DNA of 64,000 nucleotides from Streptomyces soli. GTDB lineage: Bacteria; Actinomycetota; Actinomycetes; Streptomycetales; Streptomycetaceae. This document shows, one piece after another, positions 35,832 to 45,144 of this stretch. A program made the position numbers and the translations under genes. The stretch lies in the NCBI RefSeq assembly GCF_003999195.1, contig NZ_RJVR01000317.1:1-64000 (forward strand), read 5' to 3'. The stretch's first letter is position 1. Each line of letters begins with the position of its first letter. A model generated the notes under the pieces. It was not told where the DNA came from. It searched no databases and saw only the letters and a list, made by a program, of their open reading frames with translations.

Positions 35832-37034
35832 CTAGCGGGTGGTCTTGATGGGCAGTACGGCACTGATCCGGAAGCCGCCGCCCGGCCGCGGTCCCGCGTC
35901 GAGGGTGCCGCTGACCATGCCGATCCGCTCACGCATGCCGATCAGGCCCTGGCCGAGGCCGTCCTCGCCGCCCTCCTCGTACAGCTCGTGCTGGGCGCCG
36001 CGTCCGTCGTCCTCGATGAGCAGGGCCAGTTCGTGTTCGCCGAAGCCGATCCGTACGCTCGCGCTCACCTCGGGGCCGCCGTGCTTGCGGGTGTTGGTCA
36101 GCGCCTCCTGCACGATGCGGTACGCCGTCAGCTCGACCCCGCTCGGCAGCGGGCGCGACTCGCCCGCCACCTCGAACCGCACCGGAAGCCCGGCCCCCCG
36201 GACCTGCTCGATGAGGTCGGAGAGCTCGTCGACGCCGGGCTGCGGGACGTACTCACCGCCCGCGTCGTCGCTCGAGCGCAGCAGCCCGAGCAGCCGGCGC
36301 ATCTCGGCCAGCGCCTGCCGTCCGGTCGACGAGATGGTCTCCAGCGCCTGCTTGGCCTGCTCCGGCGAGGCGTCCAGGACATAGGCGGCGCCGTCCGCCT
36401 GCACCACCATCACGGAGACGTTGTGGGCGACGACGTCATGCAGCTCGCGGGCGATACGGGCCCGCTCGGCCGCCACCGCGGCCTTGGACTGCGCCTCGCG
36501 CTCCCGCTGGAGCCGGGCGGCACGCTCCTCCAGCTGGGCGTAGTAGGCGCGCCGGGTGCGCAGGCTGTCGCCGATGACCCAGGCGAGGGCGAAGGGGATG
36601 GTCAGGAAGACCATGGAGATGAGGTTGCCCCAGTGGTCCTCGTGACTGCCGGGCCAGCGCAGCGTGGCGATGGGCGAGGCGCACAGGCCGCCGACGAGCG
36701 CGAGCCGGGAGGCCCAGCCGGGGCCGTTCGAGGCGACCGTGTAGATGATCACCAGCATGGCGAAGTCGGCCGGGTTGACCTGGACATTAGTGGCGATCTG
36801 GGCCAGGCCCGCGGCTATCGCGAGCAGCAGCATCCGCTCCGGTGCCCGGCGGCGCAGCGCGACGGCGACGGAAAGGGCGAGGGCGGTCGTCGCGGCCGCC
36901 GTGAGATGGCGCCCCTCCGAGGCGATCCACAGGCAGGAGAATCCGAGCAGCACGAAAGCCCAGAAGGTGTCGACACCGGTCGGATGCCTGCGGAGGAAGT
37001 CGTAGAGGCGCTGCACGTCACCCAGCGTATGCAC
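35832..37034 (-). CDS. NarL-type sensor histidine kinase
   Basis: The protein has 400 residues, from GTG 37034. About five hydrophobic segments (residues 20-165) form a membrane sensor without a large extracellular loop, suggesting it senses the membrane or lipids. A coiled coil leads to the HisKA_3 dimerisation domain with ERARIARELHDVVAHNVSVMVVQ, where His is phosphorylated. The HATPase_c domain has VQEALTNTRKHGG and IEDDGRG. It phosphorylates the adjacent NarL-type regulator. Similar orphan pairs are numerous in Streptomyces, and this one has no linked transporter to suggest the signal. Confidence 0.9.
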   Translation of the reverse strand: MHTLGDVQRLYDFLRRHPTGVDTFWAFVLLGFSCLWIASEGRHLTAAATTALALSVAVALRRRAPERMLLLAIAAGLAQIATNVQVNPADFAMLVIIYTVASNGPGWASRLALVGGLCASPIATLRWPGSHEDHWGNLISMVFLTIPFALAWVIGDSLRTRRAYYAQLEERAARLQREREAQSKAAVAAERARIARELHDVVAHNVSVMVVQADGAAYVLDASPEQAKQALETISSTGRQALAEMRRLLGLLRSSDDAGGEYVPQPGVDELSDLIEQVRGAGLPVRFEVAGESRPLPSGVELTAYRIVQEALTNTRKHGGPEVSASVRIGFGEHELALLIEDDGRGAQHELYEEGGEDGLGQGLIGMRERIGMVSGTLDAGPRPGGGFRISAVLPIKTTR

Positions 37035-37107
37035 GCCACCCTCGTCGGGGAGTCAGTCGGCAGAGCGATCTGTCCTACTCCGCAGGGTGGAGCCCGGTGG
37101 GCGGCCG

Positions 37108-38727
37108 TCAGCCCGCGCGGCGGTGGTTGCGGTTGCCGGAGCGGGAGCGCTTCTCCAGGTACATGCGCTGGTCGGCGGATTGCAGGACCTGTTCGGCGGT
37201 CATGCCGCAGCCGGCCCAGCCGATGCCGAAGCTGGCGCCGACCCGGACCGCCCGGCCCTCGACGCGGATCGGCGGGATGATGGCGTTGCGCAGGCGTTCC
37301 GCGAGGTCGGCGGCGTCGTCGCGGGCCAGCCCGTCGGCCAGGACGACGAACTCGTCGCCGCCGAGCCGGGCGACGGTGTCGCCGTCGCGCACGACGCTGG
37401 TGAGCCGCCGGGCGACCTCGATGAGGACGGCGTCGCCAGTGTGGTGGCCGAAGCGGTCGTTGATGGACTTGAAGCCGTCCAGGTCGCAGAAGAGCACGGC
37501 CAGGCCCTTGCCCGCGACGGCGTCGCCCTCGGGGGCGATGGTGTGGGTGTGGTGGTCGTAGCCGACCAGCGGGGCCGCGCTCTCCTCGGGCCCGTAGCCG
37601 TAGCTGTACGCGTCGGCGTGCAGGGCGGCGCCGTTGTGGTGCGGCCGGTCGCAGAGCTTGCCGGAGAGCCGGGCGCGCAGCTCGGCGCTGTTGGGCAGGC
37701 CGGTCAGCGAGTCGTGGCTGGCACGGTGGGCGAGGGCCAGCTCGCGGCTCTTGCGCTCCTCGATGTCCTCGACGTGGGTGAGCAGGAAGCGCGGCCCGTC
37801 GGTGGTGTCGGCGACCACCGAATTGCGCAGCGAGACCCACAGGTGCGTACCGTCGCGCCGCGACAGGCGCAGTTCGGCCCGGCCGCCCTCGGCGCTGGTG
37901 CGCAGCAGGACGCCGACGTCCTCCGGATGGACGAGGTCGGAGAAGGAGTAGCGGCGCATGATCGCCGCGGGCCGCCCGAGCAGCCGGCAGAGGGCGTCGT
38001 TGGCGCGTACGACCCTGCCGTGCTGGTCGCCGCCCATCTCGGCGATGGCCATGCCGCTGGGGGCGTACTCGAAGGCCTGCCGGAAGCTCTCCTCGCTGGC
38101 GCGCAGGGCCTGTTGCTCCCGCTCCAGGCGGACCAGGGCGCGCTGCATATTTGCACGTAGACGCGCGTTGCTGATGGCGATGGCGGCCTGGAAGGCGTAC
38201 ATCTGCAGGGCTTCACAGGCCCAGGGGCCGGGGTGGCGGCCGTTGACGGGTTTGTCGACGGAGATGACGCCGATCAGCTCGCCGCCGCCGGCGGGGGAGG
38301 CGTACATCGGCGCGTAGAGCCGGTCGTCGGGGTGCCACTCGTCGGGGAACCGCGGCGGGGGGCCTTCAGTGTGCCAGGTGGGGACGTCGTCGCCGTCCAG
38401 GACCCAGCCCTCGGTGTGGGGTATGAAGCGGAGCATGCCCCAGTGCTGGGCCATGTTCAGGCGGCGGTCCCAGGACGCGCGGCTGCCGACCCGGCCGGCC
38501 AGCAGGGTTTCGGCGGCGGCACTGCCGGAGAAGGCGGCGACGACCAGGTCACCGTCCTGGCGGACCAGGTTGACGGCGGCGAGCTCGAAGCCGAGGCCCT
38601 TGACGACGCCGTCGGTGACGGCCTGCAGGGTGTCGGCCAGACTGCGCGCGGTATTCAGCTCCGCCACGACCTGGTGCACTTGGCGCAGGGTGGCGAGTTG
38701 GACGTATGGCTCCGACTCGGTGCCCAT
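37108..38727 (-). CDS. cdgB: GAF-PAS-GGDEF diguanylate cyclase (CdgB-like)
   Basis: The protein has 539 residues, with start ATG 38727 behind GGGGAG. A GAF domain spans about 15-185. A PAS-PAC pair spans about 205-330. The GGDEF domain (about 335-530) has FCDLDGFKSINDRFGHHTGDAVL and an intact RLGGDEFVVL active site, so it should make c-di-GMP from two GTP. No EAL domain is present. The domain order matches CdgB of Streptomyces, a BldD-controlled developmental cyclase, and terD lies nearby as I recall in S. coelicolor. A near-palindrome at 38865-38880 upstream could be the regulator site. The symbol is by resemblance, not proof. Confidence 0.8.
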   Translation of the reverse strand: MGTESEPYVQLATLRQVHQVVAELNTARSLADTLQAVTDGVVKGLGFELAAVNLVRQDGDLVVAAFSGSAAAETLLAGRVGSRASWDRRLNMAQHWGMLRFIPHTEGWVLDGDDVPTWHTEGPPPRFPDEWHPDDRLYAPMYASPAGGGELIGVISVDKPVNGRHPGPWACEALQMYAFQAAIAISNARLRANMQRALVRLEREQQALRASEESFRQAFEYAPSGMAIAEMGGDQHGRVVRANDALCRLLGRPAAIMRRYSFSDLVHPEDVGVLLRTSAEGGRAELRLSRRDGTHLWVSLRNSVVADTTDGPRFLLTHVEDIEERKSRELALAHRASHDSLTGLPNSAELRARLSGKLCDRPHHNGAALHADAYSYGYGPEESAAPLVGYDHHTHTIAPEGDAVAGKGLAVLFCDLDGFKSINDRFGHHTGDAVLIEVARRLTSVVRDGDTVARLGGDEFVVLADGLARDDAADLAERLRNAIIPPIRVEGRAVRVGASFGIGWAGCGMTAEQVLQSADQRMYLEKRSRSGNRNHRRAG

Positions 38728-38864
38728 CGCTCTCCCCGAGCCCTCGACAACAACTCCTGAGACTGCTTGTGACGCTGATTGCCTGCTTGGCTTCCGATTT
38801 CCCGTCGCAACTGAATCACAGCGAGCAGTTCGGCCGGTACACAGGGTCAACAATTCATGCCTCT

Positions 38865-38880
38865 TGTGACTCAAGTCACA
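38865..38880. promoter_or_regulatory. Palindrome upstream of the diguanylate cyclase gene
   Basis: TGTGACT and AGTCACA are perfect 7-bp arms around CA. It lies about 140 bp upstream of the start, in the 347-bp gap 38728-39074. It resembles the TNAC...GTNA form of a BldD site, but its spacing is 1 nt short of the consensus I recall. The DNA around it is AT-rich for this genome. Confidence 0.55.
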
Positions 38881-39074
38881 GGAGTTTGTCAGATCTTGAC
38901 TACGGACGGTATAGCTTTGCGGATCGATGTCTTCACGTGTTGAACACGATTGATCGGTTCTGACAGGTCATGTGAAGCCCCTGTGATGAGCGGCTGGTCC
39001 TAGGACTCCCGGGGTCCGCTTCTCGGTCCCGGGCCCGATGCGGCTGCGGACAGGGCCCGGCTAGCGTTCCCGGC

Positions 39075-39608
39075 GTGCATCCTGAGACCGTGGCCCAGCC
39101 CGTTGAAGTCGACCCCGAAGCCTTTCGCGCCGCGATGTCCCGCCTCGCGGCCGGCGTCGTCCTGGTGAGCGCGCACGACCCCGAGGAGGGTCCGCGCGGC
39201 GAGGACGTCGGGATGACGGCGACCGCCTTCATGTCCGTGTCACTCGAACCCCCGCTGGTGCTGATCAGCCTGCGCGAAGACTCCCGCATGGACGAGCTGA
39301 TGGAACGCCAGAGCCGCTGGGCGGTGTCCGTACTCAGCGAGAGCCAGCGGCACATCGCCGGGCGCTTCGCGATGCGCGGCCGCATCAGCGACCGGCTGCT
39401 CTTCGAGGACGTGGCGTACTACCGGGGCGAGAAGTCCGGTGCGCCGATACTCGGCGGCGCACTGGCCGTCCTGGAGTGCGAGACCGAGCAACGGCTGCCG
39501 GCCGGGGACCACACGCTGGTCATCGGCCGCGTACTGACCGCCCGCACCCCCAGCGCCGACGGCGGCCCGCTGCTCTACTTCCGCGGGCGGTACCGCTTCC
39601 TGGCCTGA
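39075..39608 (+). CDS. Flavin reductase-like FMN-binding protein
   Basis: The protein has 177 residues. It has the split-barrel flavin reductase pattern: FRAAMSRLAAGVVLVSAHD, DVGMTATAFMSVSLEPPLVLISLREDSRM and FAMRGRISDRLLF. It reduces FMN with NAD(P)H and supplies it to a partner oxygenase, or acts on its own. The GTG start at 39075 lies 7 nt after a TAGCGT -10 box (39062-39067) and has no ribosome-binding site, so the mRNA is probably leaderless. The downstream gene follows after 89 bp in the same direction. Confidence 0.82.
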   Translation: MHPETVAQPVEVDPEAFRAAMSRLAAGVVLVSAHDPEEGPRGEDVGMTATAFMSVSLEPPLVLISLREDSRMDELMERQSRWAVSVLSESQRHIAGRFAMRGRISDRLLFEDVAYYRGEKSGAPILGGALAVLECETEQRLPAGDHTLVIGRVLTARTPSADGGPLLYFRGRYRFLA

Positions 39609-39697
39609 ACGCCCGGCAGAGGGCAGGAAACACTCCCGTAGCATGAAGCCGTACGTCCGGTACCCCGCGAGGACTGGAACGGAAGGCCAACACAAGC

Positions 39698-40633
39698 GTG
39701 AACGCGTCACACAACCCGGGGCAGATGCCCCTCAGGGCCGAGGGAGCAGGCGCGCGCCCAGCGCGCCTCACCGTCGGCGTCGTCGGCACGGGCCGGGTCG
39801 GCCCCGCGCTCGCCGCCGCCCTGCAACTCGCCGGGCACCAGCCGGTAGCCGCCTCAGGCGTCTCCGACGCCTCCCGCCGCCGCGCGGCCGAACTCCTGCC
39901 CGGCGTCCCCCTGGTCGAGCCCGACCAGGTCCTCGCTCGCGCCGAGCTGGTGCTGCTCACGGTGCCCGACGACGCCCTCCCCGGCCTGGTCGCCGGGCTC
40001 GCCGAGACCGGCGCCGTACGGCCCGGCCAGCTCCTCGTCCACACCTCCGGCCGGCACGGGACCGGGGTGCTCGACCCCGCGCGCCGGGCCGGGGCCCTGC
40101 CGCTGGCCCTGCACCCGGCGATGACCTTCACCGGCACGTCGGTGGACGTCCAGCGGCTCGTGGGGTGCTCCTTCGGCGTGACGGCGCCCGATGAGCTGCG
40201 GATGGCCGCCGAGGCCCTGGTCATCGAGATGGGCGGCGAGCCCGAATGGATCGAGGAATCCGCCCGCCCGCTCTACCACGCCGGCCTCGCCATCGGCGCG
40301 AACCACCTGGTCACCCTGGTCGCCCAGTCCATGGAGCTGCTCCGCGCCGCCGGCGTCACGGAACCCGGCCGTATGCTCGGCCCGCTGCTCGGCGCCGCCC
40401 TCGACAACGCCCTGCGCTCCGGCGACGCGGCGCTGACGGGCCCGGTGGCGCGCGGCGACGCGGGCACCGTCGCCGCCCATCTGGACGAGCTGCGCAAGCA
40501 CTCACCGCAGGCCGTCGCCTCCTACCTGGCAATGGCCCGCGCCACCGCCGACCGAGCCCTTGCCAACGGCATGCTCAAGCCGGAACTGGCCGAGCCACTG
40601 CTCGACGTCCTGGCCGATGGAGGGGAACGATGA
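39698..40633 (+). CDS. Rossmann-fold DUF2520 protein
   Basis: The protein has 311 residues, from GTG 39698. The N-terminal NAD(P)-binding Rossmann domain has [17 protein letters not shown] (GxGxxG). A DUF2520-type C-terminal helical domain has [23 protein letters not shown], where the family is thought to dimerise. It resembles ketopantoate reductase and other 6-phosphogluconate-dehydrogenase-like enzymes. It overlaps panC by 4 nt (ATGA), so a step in pantothenate synthesis, perhaps a substitute for panE, is a reasonable guess. The family has no proven reaction that I can cite from sequence. Confidence 0.85.
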   Translation: MNASHNPGQMPLRAEGAGARPARLTVGVVGTGRVGPALAAALQLAGHQPVAASGVSDASRRRAAELLPGVPLVEPDQVLARAELVLLTVPDDALPGLVAGLAETGAVRPGQLLVHTSGRHGTGVLDPARRAGALPLALHPAMTFTGTSVDVQRLVGCSFGVTAPDELRMAAEALVIEMGGEPEWIEESARPLYHAGLAIGANHLVTLVAQSMELLRAAGVTEPGRMLGPLLGAALDNALRSGDAALTGPVARGDAGTVAAHLDELRKHSPQAVASYLAMARATADRALANGMLKPELAEPLLDVLADGGER

Positions 40634-41580
40634 GCGTCCAGCTGCTCGAGACCGCCGAGGAACTGCGGGCCTCCCGCGACCCCGGCCGCAGGCGGGCCGT
40701 CGTCATGACGATGGGCGCCCTGCACGAGGGCCACGCCACCCTGATCCGTACGGCCCGCCACCATGCGGGCGAGGACGGCGAGGTCGTCGTCACCGTCTTC
40801 GTCAACCCCCTGCAGTTCGGGCCGGCCGAGGACCTCGACCGCTACCCCCGCACCCTCGAAGCCGACCTCAAGCTCGCCGAGCAGGCCGGCGCCGACATGG
40901 TCTTCGCCCCCTCCGCCGACGAGGTCTACCCCGGCGGCGAACCCCAGGTCCGGCTCACGGCCGGCCCCATGGGCGAGCGGTACGAAGGCGCCACGCGCCC
41001 CGGCCACTTCGACGGAGTGCTCACGGTCGTCGCCAAGCTGCTGCACCTCACGCAGCCCGACGCCGCCTTCTACGGCCAGAAGGACGCCCAGCAGCTCGCC
41101 CTGATCCGCCGGATGGCCGCCGACCTCAACTTCCCGGTCGACATCGTCGCCGTCCCGACCGTCCGTGAGCCCGACGGCCTCGCCCTCTCCAGCCGTAACC
41201 GGTATCTGTCGGTCGCCGATCGGCAGACCGCGCTCGCCCTCTCCCGCGCGCTCTTCGCGGGCCGCGACATCGCCGGCGCCGGGCCCGAAGCCGTACTGGC
41301 CGCCGCCCGCGCCGTCCTGGACCTGGCGGACGGCCTGGCCCTCGACTACGTCGCCCTTGTCGACCCCCGCGACTTCACCGAGGTCTGGCCCGGCGAGGCT
41401 GGTCGCGGGGGTACGGGTGGGGGTCCCCCCAGCGAAGCGAGGGGGCGTCGCCCCCCGGGAGACAGCAGTGCCGACGCCGCGCCCGACCACACCGGCCCGG
41501 CGGTCCTCGCCGTCGCCGCGAGGGTCGGCACGACGCGGCTGATCGACAACATTCCCCTGGAGTTCGGAGCCCGCCCATGA
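40630..41580 (+). CDS. panC: Pantothenate synthetase
   Basis: The protein has 316 residues, longer than the usual 280. It joins pantoate and beta-alanine with ATP. The motifs are intact: [14 protein letters not shown] (HIGH-like), [35 protein letters not shown] and [11 protein letters not shown] (KMSKS-like). Residues about 254-285, just before the final strand, are a Gly/Arg/Pro-rich insertion encoded by a palindromic repeat (41393-41488) that is absent from normal PanC. The insertion is in frame and near a surface C-terminal part, so activity may persist. It overlaps DUF2520 upstream and nadB downstream by 4 nt each. Confidence 0.93.
   Translation: MSVQLLETAEELRASRDPGRRRAVVMTMGALHEGHATLIRTARHHAGEDGEVVVTVFVNPLQFGPAEDLDRYPRTLEADLKLAEQAGADMVFAPSADEVYPGGEPQVRLTAGPMGERYEGATRPGHFDGVLTVVAKLLHLTQPDAAFYGQKDAQQLALIRRMAADLNFPVDIVAVPTVREPDGLALSSRNRYLSVADRQTALALSRALFAGRDIAGAGPEAVLAAARAVLDLADGLALDYVALVDPRDFTEVWPGEAGRGGTGGGPPSEARGRRPPGDSSADAAPDHTGPAVLAVAARVGTTRLIDNIPLEFGARP
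41393..41488. repeat. Palindromic repeat inserted within panC
   Basis: The segment contains GGGGGTCCCCCC and a GAAGCGAGGGGGC-GCCCCC stem typical of the Streptomyces GGGGTCCCCC-AGCGAAGC repeat class. It is 96 nt long, keeping the reading frame, and adds about 32 residues to PanC. Confidence 0.65.
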
Positions 41581-43286
41581 GCGGCACAGGAACAGCTACC
41601 GGCATAACCCTGCACGCCGCCGCCCCCGGCTGGTCCCTGGACGCCGACGTGGTGGTCGTGGGCTCCGGCGTAGCGGGGCTCACCGTGGCGCTGCGCTGCG
41701 CGGCCGCGGGCGAACGCGTCACCGTCGTCACCAAGGCCCGCCTCGACGACGGCTCGACCCGCTGGGCCCAGGGCGGGATCGCCGCCGCGCTCGGCGAGGG
41801 CGACACCCCCGAGCAGCACCAGGCCGACACCCTCGTGGCCGGTGCCGGGCTCTGTGACGAGGAAGCCGTCCGCATCCTCGTCACCGAGGGCCCCGACGCC
41901 GTACGCCGCCTCATCGCGACCGGCGCGCAGTTCGACACCGCCCCCGGAACCGGCGAAATCCTGCTGACCCGGGAGGGCGGCCACCACCGCCGCCGGATCG
42001 CGCACGCGGGCGGCGACGCGACCGGCGCCGAGATCTCCCGCGCGCTCATAGACGCGGTGCGCGCCGCTGGGGTTCCCCATGCCGAAGGCCAGGGTCGCAT
42101 CGAGTTCATCGAGAACGCGCTGGTCCTGGACCTGCTCACCGACGCCGCAGGCCGCACCGCGGGAGTCACCCTGCACGTCATGGGCGAGGGCCAGCGCGAC
42201 GGCGTCGGCGCGGTCCGCGCCAAGGCGGTCGTCCTCGCCACCGGCGGCATGGGCCAGGTCTTCTCGGCGACCACCAACCCCGCAGTCTCGACCGGCGACG
42301 GCGTCGCCCTCGCCCTGCGCGCCGGCGCCGAAGTGAGCGACCTGGAATTCGTCCAGTTCCACCCCACCGTGCTCTTCCTCGGCCCCGACGCCGAGGGCCA
42401 GCAGCCCCTGGTCTCCGAGGCGGTCCGCGGCGAGGGCGCCTATCTCGTGGACGCGAACGGCGTGCGCTTCATGCAGGATCAGCACGAGCTGGCCGAGCTG
42501 GCGCCCCGCGACATCGTCGCGAAGGGCATCATGCGCCGGATGCGCGAGCAGGGCACCGAGCACATGTATCTCGACGGCCGCCACTTCGGCGCCGAGAAGT
42601 GGGAGAACCGCTTCCCGACCATCCTCGCCGCCTGCCGCTCCAACGGCGTCGACCCGGTGACCGAGACCATCCCCGTCGCCCCGGCCGCCCACTACGCCTC
42701 CGGCGGCGTCCGCACCGACCTGCGCGGCCGCACCACCGTCCCGGGCCTGTACGCCTGCGGCGAGGTCGCCTGCACCGGGGTCCACGGGGCGAACCGCCTC
42801 GCCTCCAACTCCCTCCTCGAAGGCCTGGTCTTCGCCGAGCGCATCGCCGGGGACATCACCGCCCACGCCGAGGCCGCCCCCGGCGAGCCGGTCATCCCGG
42901 ACCCGAGCCGCCTCCCGCTGCTCTCGTACGAGACCCGGTACGAGATCCAGCGCATCATGACCCGGGGCGCGGGCGTGCTGCGCAGCGCCGACAGCCTCAC
43001 GCAGGCCGCCACCGACCTGGAGCGAATCCACGACCACGCCGCCGAGGAGCTCGAACGTGACGGCAAGACCGCCGAGCCCTGCGTCGAGACCTGGGAGGCG
43101 TCCAACCTCAGCCTCGTCGCCCGCGTCCTGGTCGCCGCCGCCCTGCGCCGCGAGGAGACTCGCGGCTGCCACTGGCGCGAGGACCGCCCGGACCGCGACG
43201 ACGCGGCGTGGCGCCGCCACCTCGTCGTACGCCTGACCCCCGAGCGGACGCTCGCAGTGCACACCACCGAAACGGAGCAGTTCTGA
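41577..43286 (+). CDS. nadB: L-aspartate oxidase
   Basis: The protein has 569 residues. It has the FAD-binding start [19 protein letters not shown], the substrate loop [36 protein letters not shown] and [14 protein letters not shown] with [28 protein letters not shown]. It oxidises L-aspartate to iminoaspartate, the first step of de novo NAD synthesis. The partner quinolinate synthase (nadA) is not in the window. It starts with ATGA overlap on panC and ends one base into the nadC start (TGATG), so pan and nad genes form one operon. Confidence 0.95.
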   Translation: MSGTGTATGITLHAAAPGWSLDADVVVVGSGVAGLTVALRCAAAGERVTVVTKARLDDGSTRWAQGGIAAALGEGDTPEQHQADTLVAGAGLCDEEAVRILVTEGPDAVRRLIATGAQFDTAPGTGEILLTREGGHHRRRIAHAGGDATGAEISRALIDAVRAAGVPHAEGQGRIEFIENALVLDLLTDAAGRTAGVTLHVMGEGQRDGVGAVRAKAVVLATGGMGQVFSATTNPAVSTGDGVALALRAGAEVSDLEFVQFHPTVLFLGPDAEGQQPLVSEAVRGEGAYLVDANGVRFMQDQHELAELAPRDIVAKGIMRRMREQGTEHMYLDGRHFGAEKWENRFPTILAACRSNGVDPVTETIPVAPAAHYASGGVRTDLRGRTTVPGLYACGEVACTGVHGANRLASNSLLEGLVFAERIAGDITAHAEAAPGEPVIPDPSRLPLLSYETRYEIQRIMTRGAGVLRSADSLTQAATDLERIHDHAAEELERDGKTAEPCVETWEASNLSLVARVLVAAALRREETRGCHWREDRPDRDDAAWRRHLVVRLTPERTLAVHTTETEQF

Positions 43287-44266
43287 TGAGCACGCCCGAC
43301 CTCCCCCTCCTCCCCGCCGACGAGGGCTGCGGCGACGACTGCGGTTGCGCCTCGGGCCACGAGGGCGAGGAGTACGAATGCGGCCTCGACCCCGCGCTCG
43401 CCCAGCTCCTCACTGATGCGGGCCTCGACCCGATCGAGGTCGAGGACATCGCGCACATGGCGATCTCCGAGGACCTGGCCGGCGGCGTGGACGTCACCAC
43501 CGTCGCGACCGTCCCCGAGGACGCCGTCGCGACCGGCGACTTCACCGCCCGCGAGGCCGGCGTGGTGGCCGGACTCCGGATCGCCGAGGCGGTCCTGTCG
43601 GTGGTCTGCACCGACGAGTTCGAGGTCGAGCGGCACGTCGAGGACGGCGACCACGTCAAGGCCGACCAGGTGCTGCTGACCATACGCGCCCGTACCCGCG
43701 ACCTCCTCACCGGCGAGCGCAGCGCCCTCAACCTGCTGTGCCGCCTCTCCGGCATCGCCACCGCCACCCGCGCGTGGGCCGACGCCCTGGCCGGCACCAA
43801 GACCCGGGTCCGCGACACCCGCAAGACCACCCCCGGCCTGCGCTCGCTGGAGAAGTACGCGGTCCGGTGCGGCGGCGGCGTCAACCACCGCATGTCGCTG
43901 TCGGACGCCGCCCTGGTCAAGGACAACCACGTCGTCGCGGCCGGCGGGGTGGCGGAGGCCTTCAAGGCCGTACGGGAGCAGTTCCCCGACCTGGACATCG
44001 AGGTCGAGGCCGACACCCTCCACCAGGTCCGCGAGGTCCTGGCCGCGGGCGCCGACCTGATCCTGCTGGACAACTTCACCCCCGCCGAGACCGAGGAGGC
44101 CGTCGCCCTGGTCGCCGGCCGCGCCGCCCTGGAGTCCTCCGGCCGCCTCACCCTGGCCAACGCCCGCGTCTACGCCGACACCGGCGTCGACTACCTCGCG
44201 GTCGGCGCCCTCACCCACTCCGCCCCGATCCTCGACATCGGCCTCGACCTCCGCGCGGGGAACTGA
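43286..44266 (+). CDS. nadC: Nicotinate-nucleotide pyrophosphorylase (quinolinate phosphoribosyltransferase)
   Basis: The protein has 326 residues. The core has EDIAHMAISEDLAGGVDVTT, RARTRDLLTGERSALNLLCRLSGIAT, RDTRKTTPGLRSLEKYAVRCGGGVNHR and VEVEADTL-type segments of type II PRTases. It makes nicotinate mononucleotide from quinolinate and PRPP. The N-terminal 35 residues are an extra Cys-rich stretch (CGDDCGCASGHEGEEYEC) with four Cys and one His, which could bind a metal; I recall a similar extension in other Streptomyces. Start ATG 43286 and stop overlap neighbours by one base each. Confidence 0.95.
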   Translation: MSTPDLPLLPADEGCGDDCGCASGHEGEEYECGLDPALAQLLTDAGLDPIEVEDIAHMAISEDLAGGVDVTTVATVPEDAVATGDFTAREAGVVAGLRIAEAVLSVVCTDEFEVERHVEDGDHVKADQVLLTIRARTRDLLTGERSALNLLCRLSGIATATRAWADALAGTKTRVRDTRKTTPGLRSLEKYAVRCGGGVNHRMSLSDAALVKDNHVVAAGGVAEAFKAVREQFPDLDIEVEADTLHQVREVLAAGADLILLDNFTPAETEEAVALVAGRAALESSGRLTLANARVYADTGVDYLAVGALTHSAPILDIGLDLRAGN

Positions 44267-45063
44267 TGCTGCTCACCATCGACGTCGGCAACACCCACAC
44301 CGTCCTGGGCCTCTTCGACGGTGAGGAGATCGTCGAGCACTGGCGGATCTCCACCGACCAGCGCCGCACCGCCGACGAGATCGCCGTGCTGCTCCAGGGC
44401 CTCATGGGGATGCACCCCCTGCTCGGCGAGGGCCTCGGCGACGGCATCGACGGCATCTCCATCTGCTCCACCGTCCCCGCCGTCCTGCACGAGCTGCGTG
44501 AGGTCACCCGCCGCTACTACGGCGACGTCCCGGCCGTCCTGGTCGAGCCCGGCATCAAGACCGGCGTCCCGATCCTGATGGACAACCCGAAGGAGGTCGG
44601 CTCGGACCGCATCATCAACGCCCTGGCGGCGGTCCACCTCTACGGCGGCCCCTGCATCGTCGTCGACTTCGGCACTGCCACCACCTTCGACGCGGTCTCC
44701 TCGCGCGGTGAGTACGCGGGCGGCGCCATCGCCCCCGGCATCGAGATCTCCGTCGACGCGCTCGGCGCGCGCGGCGCCCAGCTCCGCAAGATCGAGCTGG
44801 CCCGCCCCCGCAGCGTCATCGGCAAGAACACCGTCGAGGCGATGCAGTCCGGCATCCTCTACGGCTTCGCGGGACAGGTCGACGGCGTCGCCGAACGCAT
44901 GGCCCGCGAACTGGCGGACGACCCCGACGACGTCACCGTCATCGCCACCGGCGGCCTGGCACCCCTCGTCCTGGGCGAGTCGGCGGTCATCGACGCCCAT
45001 GAGCCCTGGCTGACCCTCATCGGGCTGCGGCTGGTGTACGAGCGGAACGTGTCCACGACGTAG
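44266..45063 (+). CDS. coaX: Type III pantothenate kinase
   Basis: The protein has 265 residues. It shows the ASKHA-fold phosphate-binding start LLTIDVGNTHTVLGLF, the catalytic-Asp region MDNPKEVGSDRIINALAAVHLYG, VVDFGTATTFDAV, GGAIAPGIEISVDAL and VIATGGLAPLV. It phosphorylates pantothenate, starting coenzyme A synthesis, and so follows panC in logic and in place. The ATG at 44266 overlaps the nadC stop by one base. The next gene starts 82 bp downstream behind a likely promoter, so the panC-nadB-nadC-coaX operon ends here. Confidence 0.95.
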   Translation: MLLTIDVGNTHTVLGLFDGEEIVEHWRISTDQRRTADEIAVLLQGLMGMHPLLGEGLGDGIDGISICSTVPAVLHELREVTRRYYGDVPAVLVEPGIKTGVPILMDNPKEVGSDRIINALAAVHLYGGPCIVVDFGTATTFDAVSSRGEYAGGAIAPGIEISVDALGARGAQLRKIELARPRSVIGKNTVEAMQSGILYGFAGQVDGVAERMARELADDPDDVTVIATGGLAPLVLGESAVIDAHEPWLTLIGLRLVYERNVSTT

Positions 45064-45144
45064 ACGCAGACGTGGTGGCCCCGCGGCGCGCCCGGGCATA
45101 TCTGGTTACGCGAATTTTGTCCGGTTAGTACGTAAAGTCATTCC

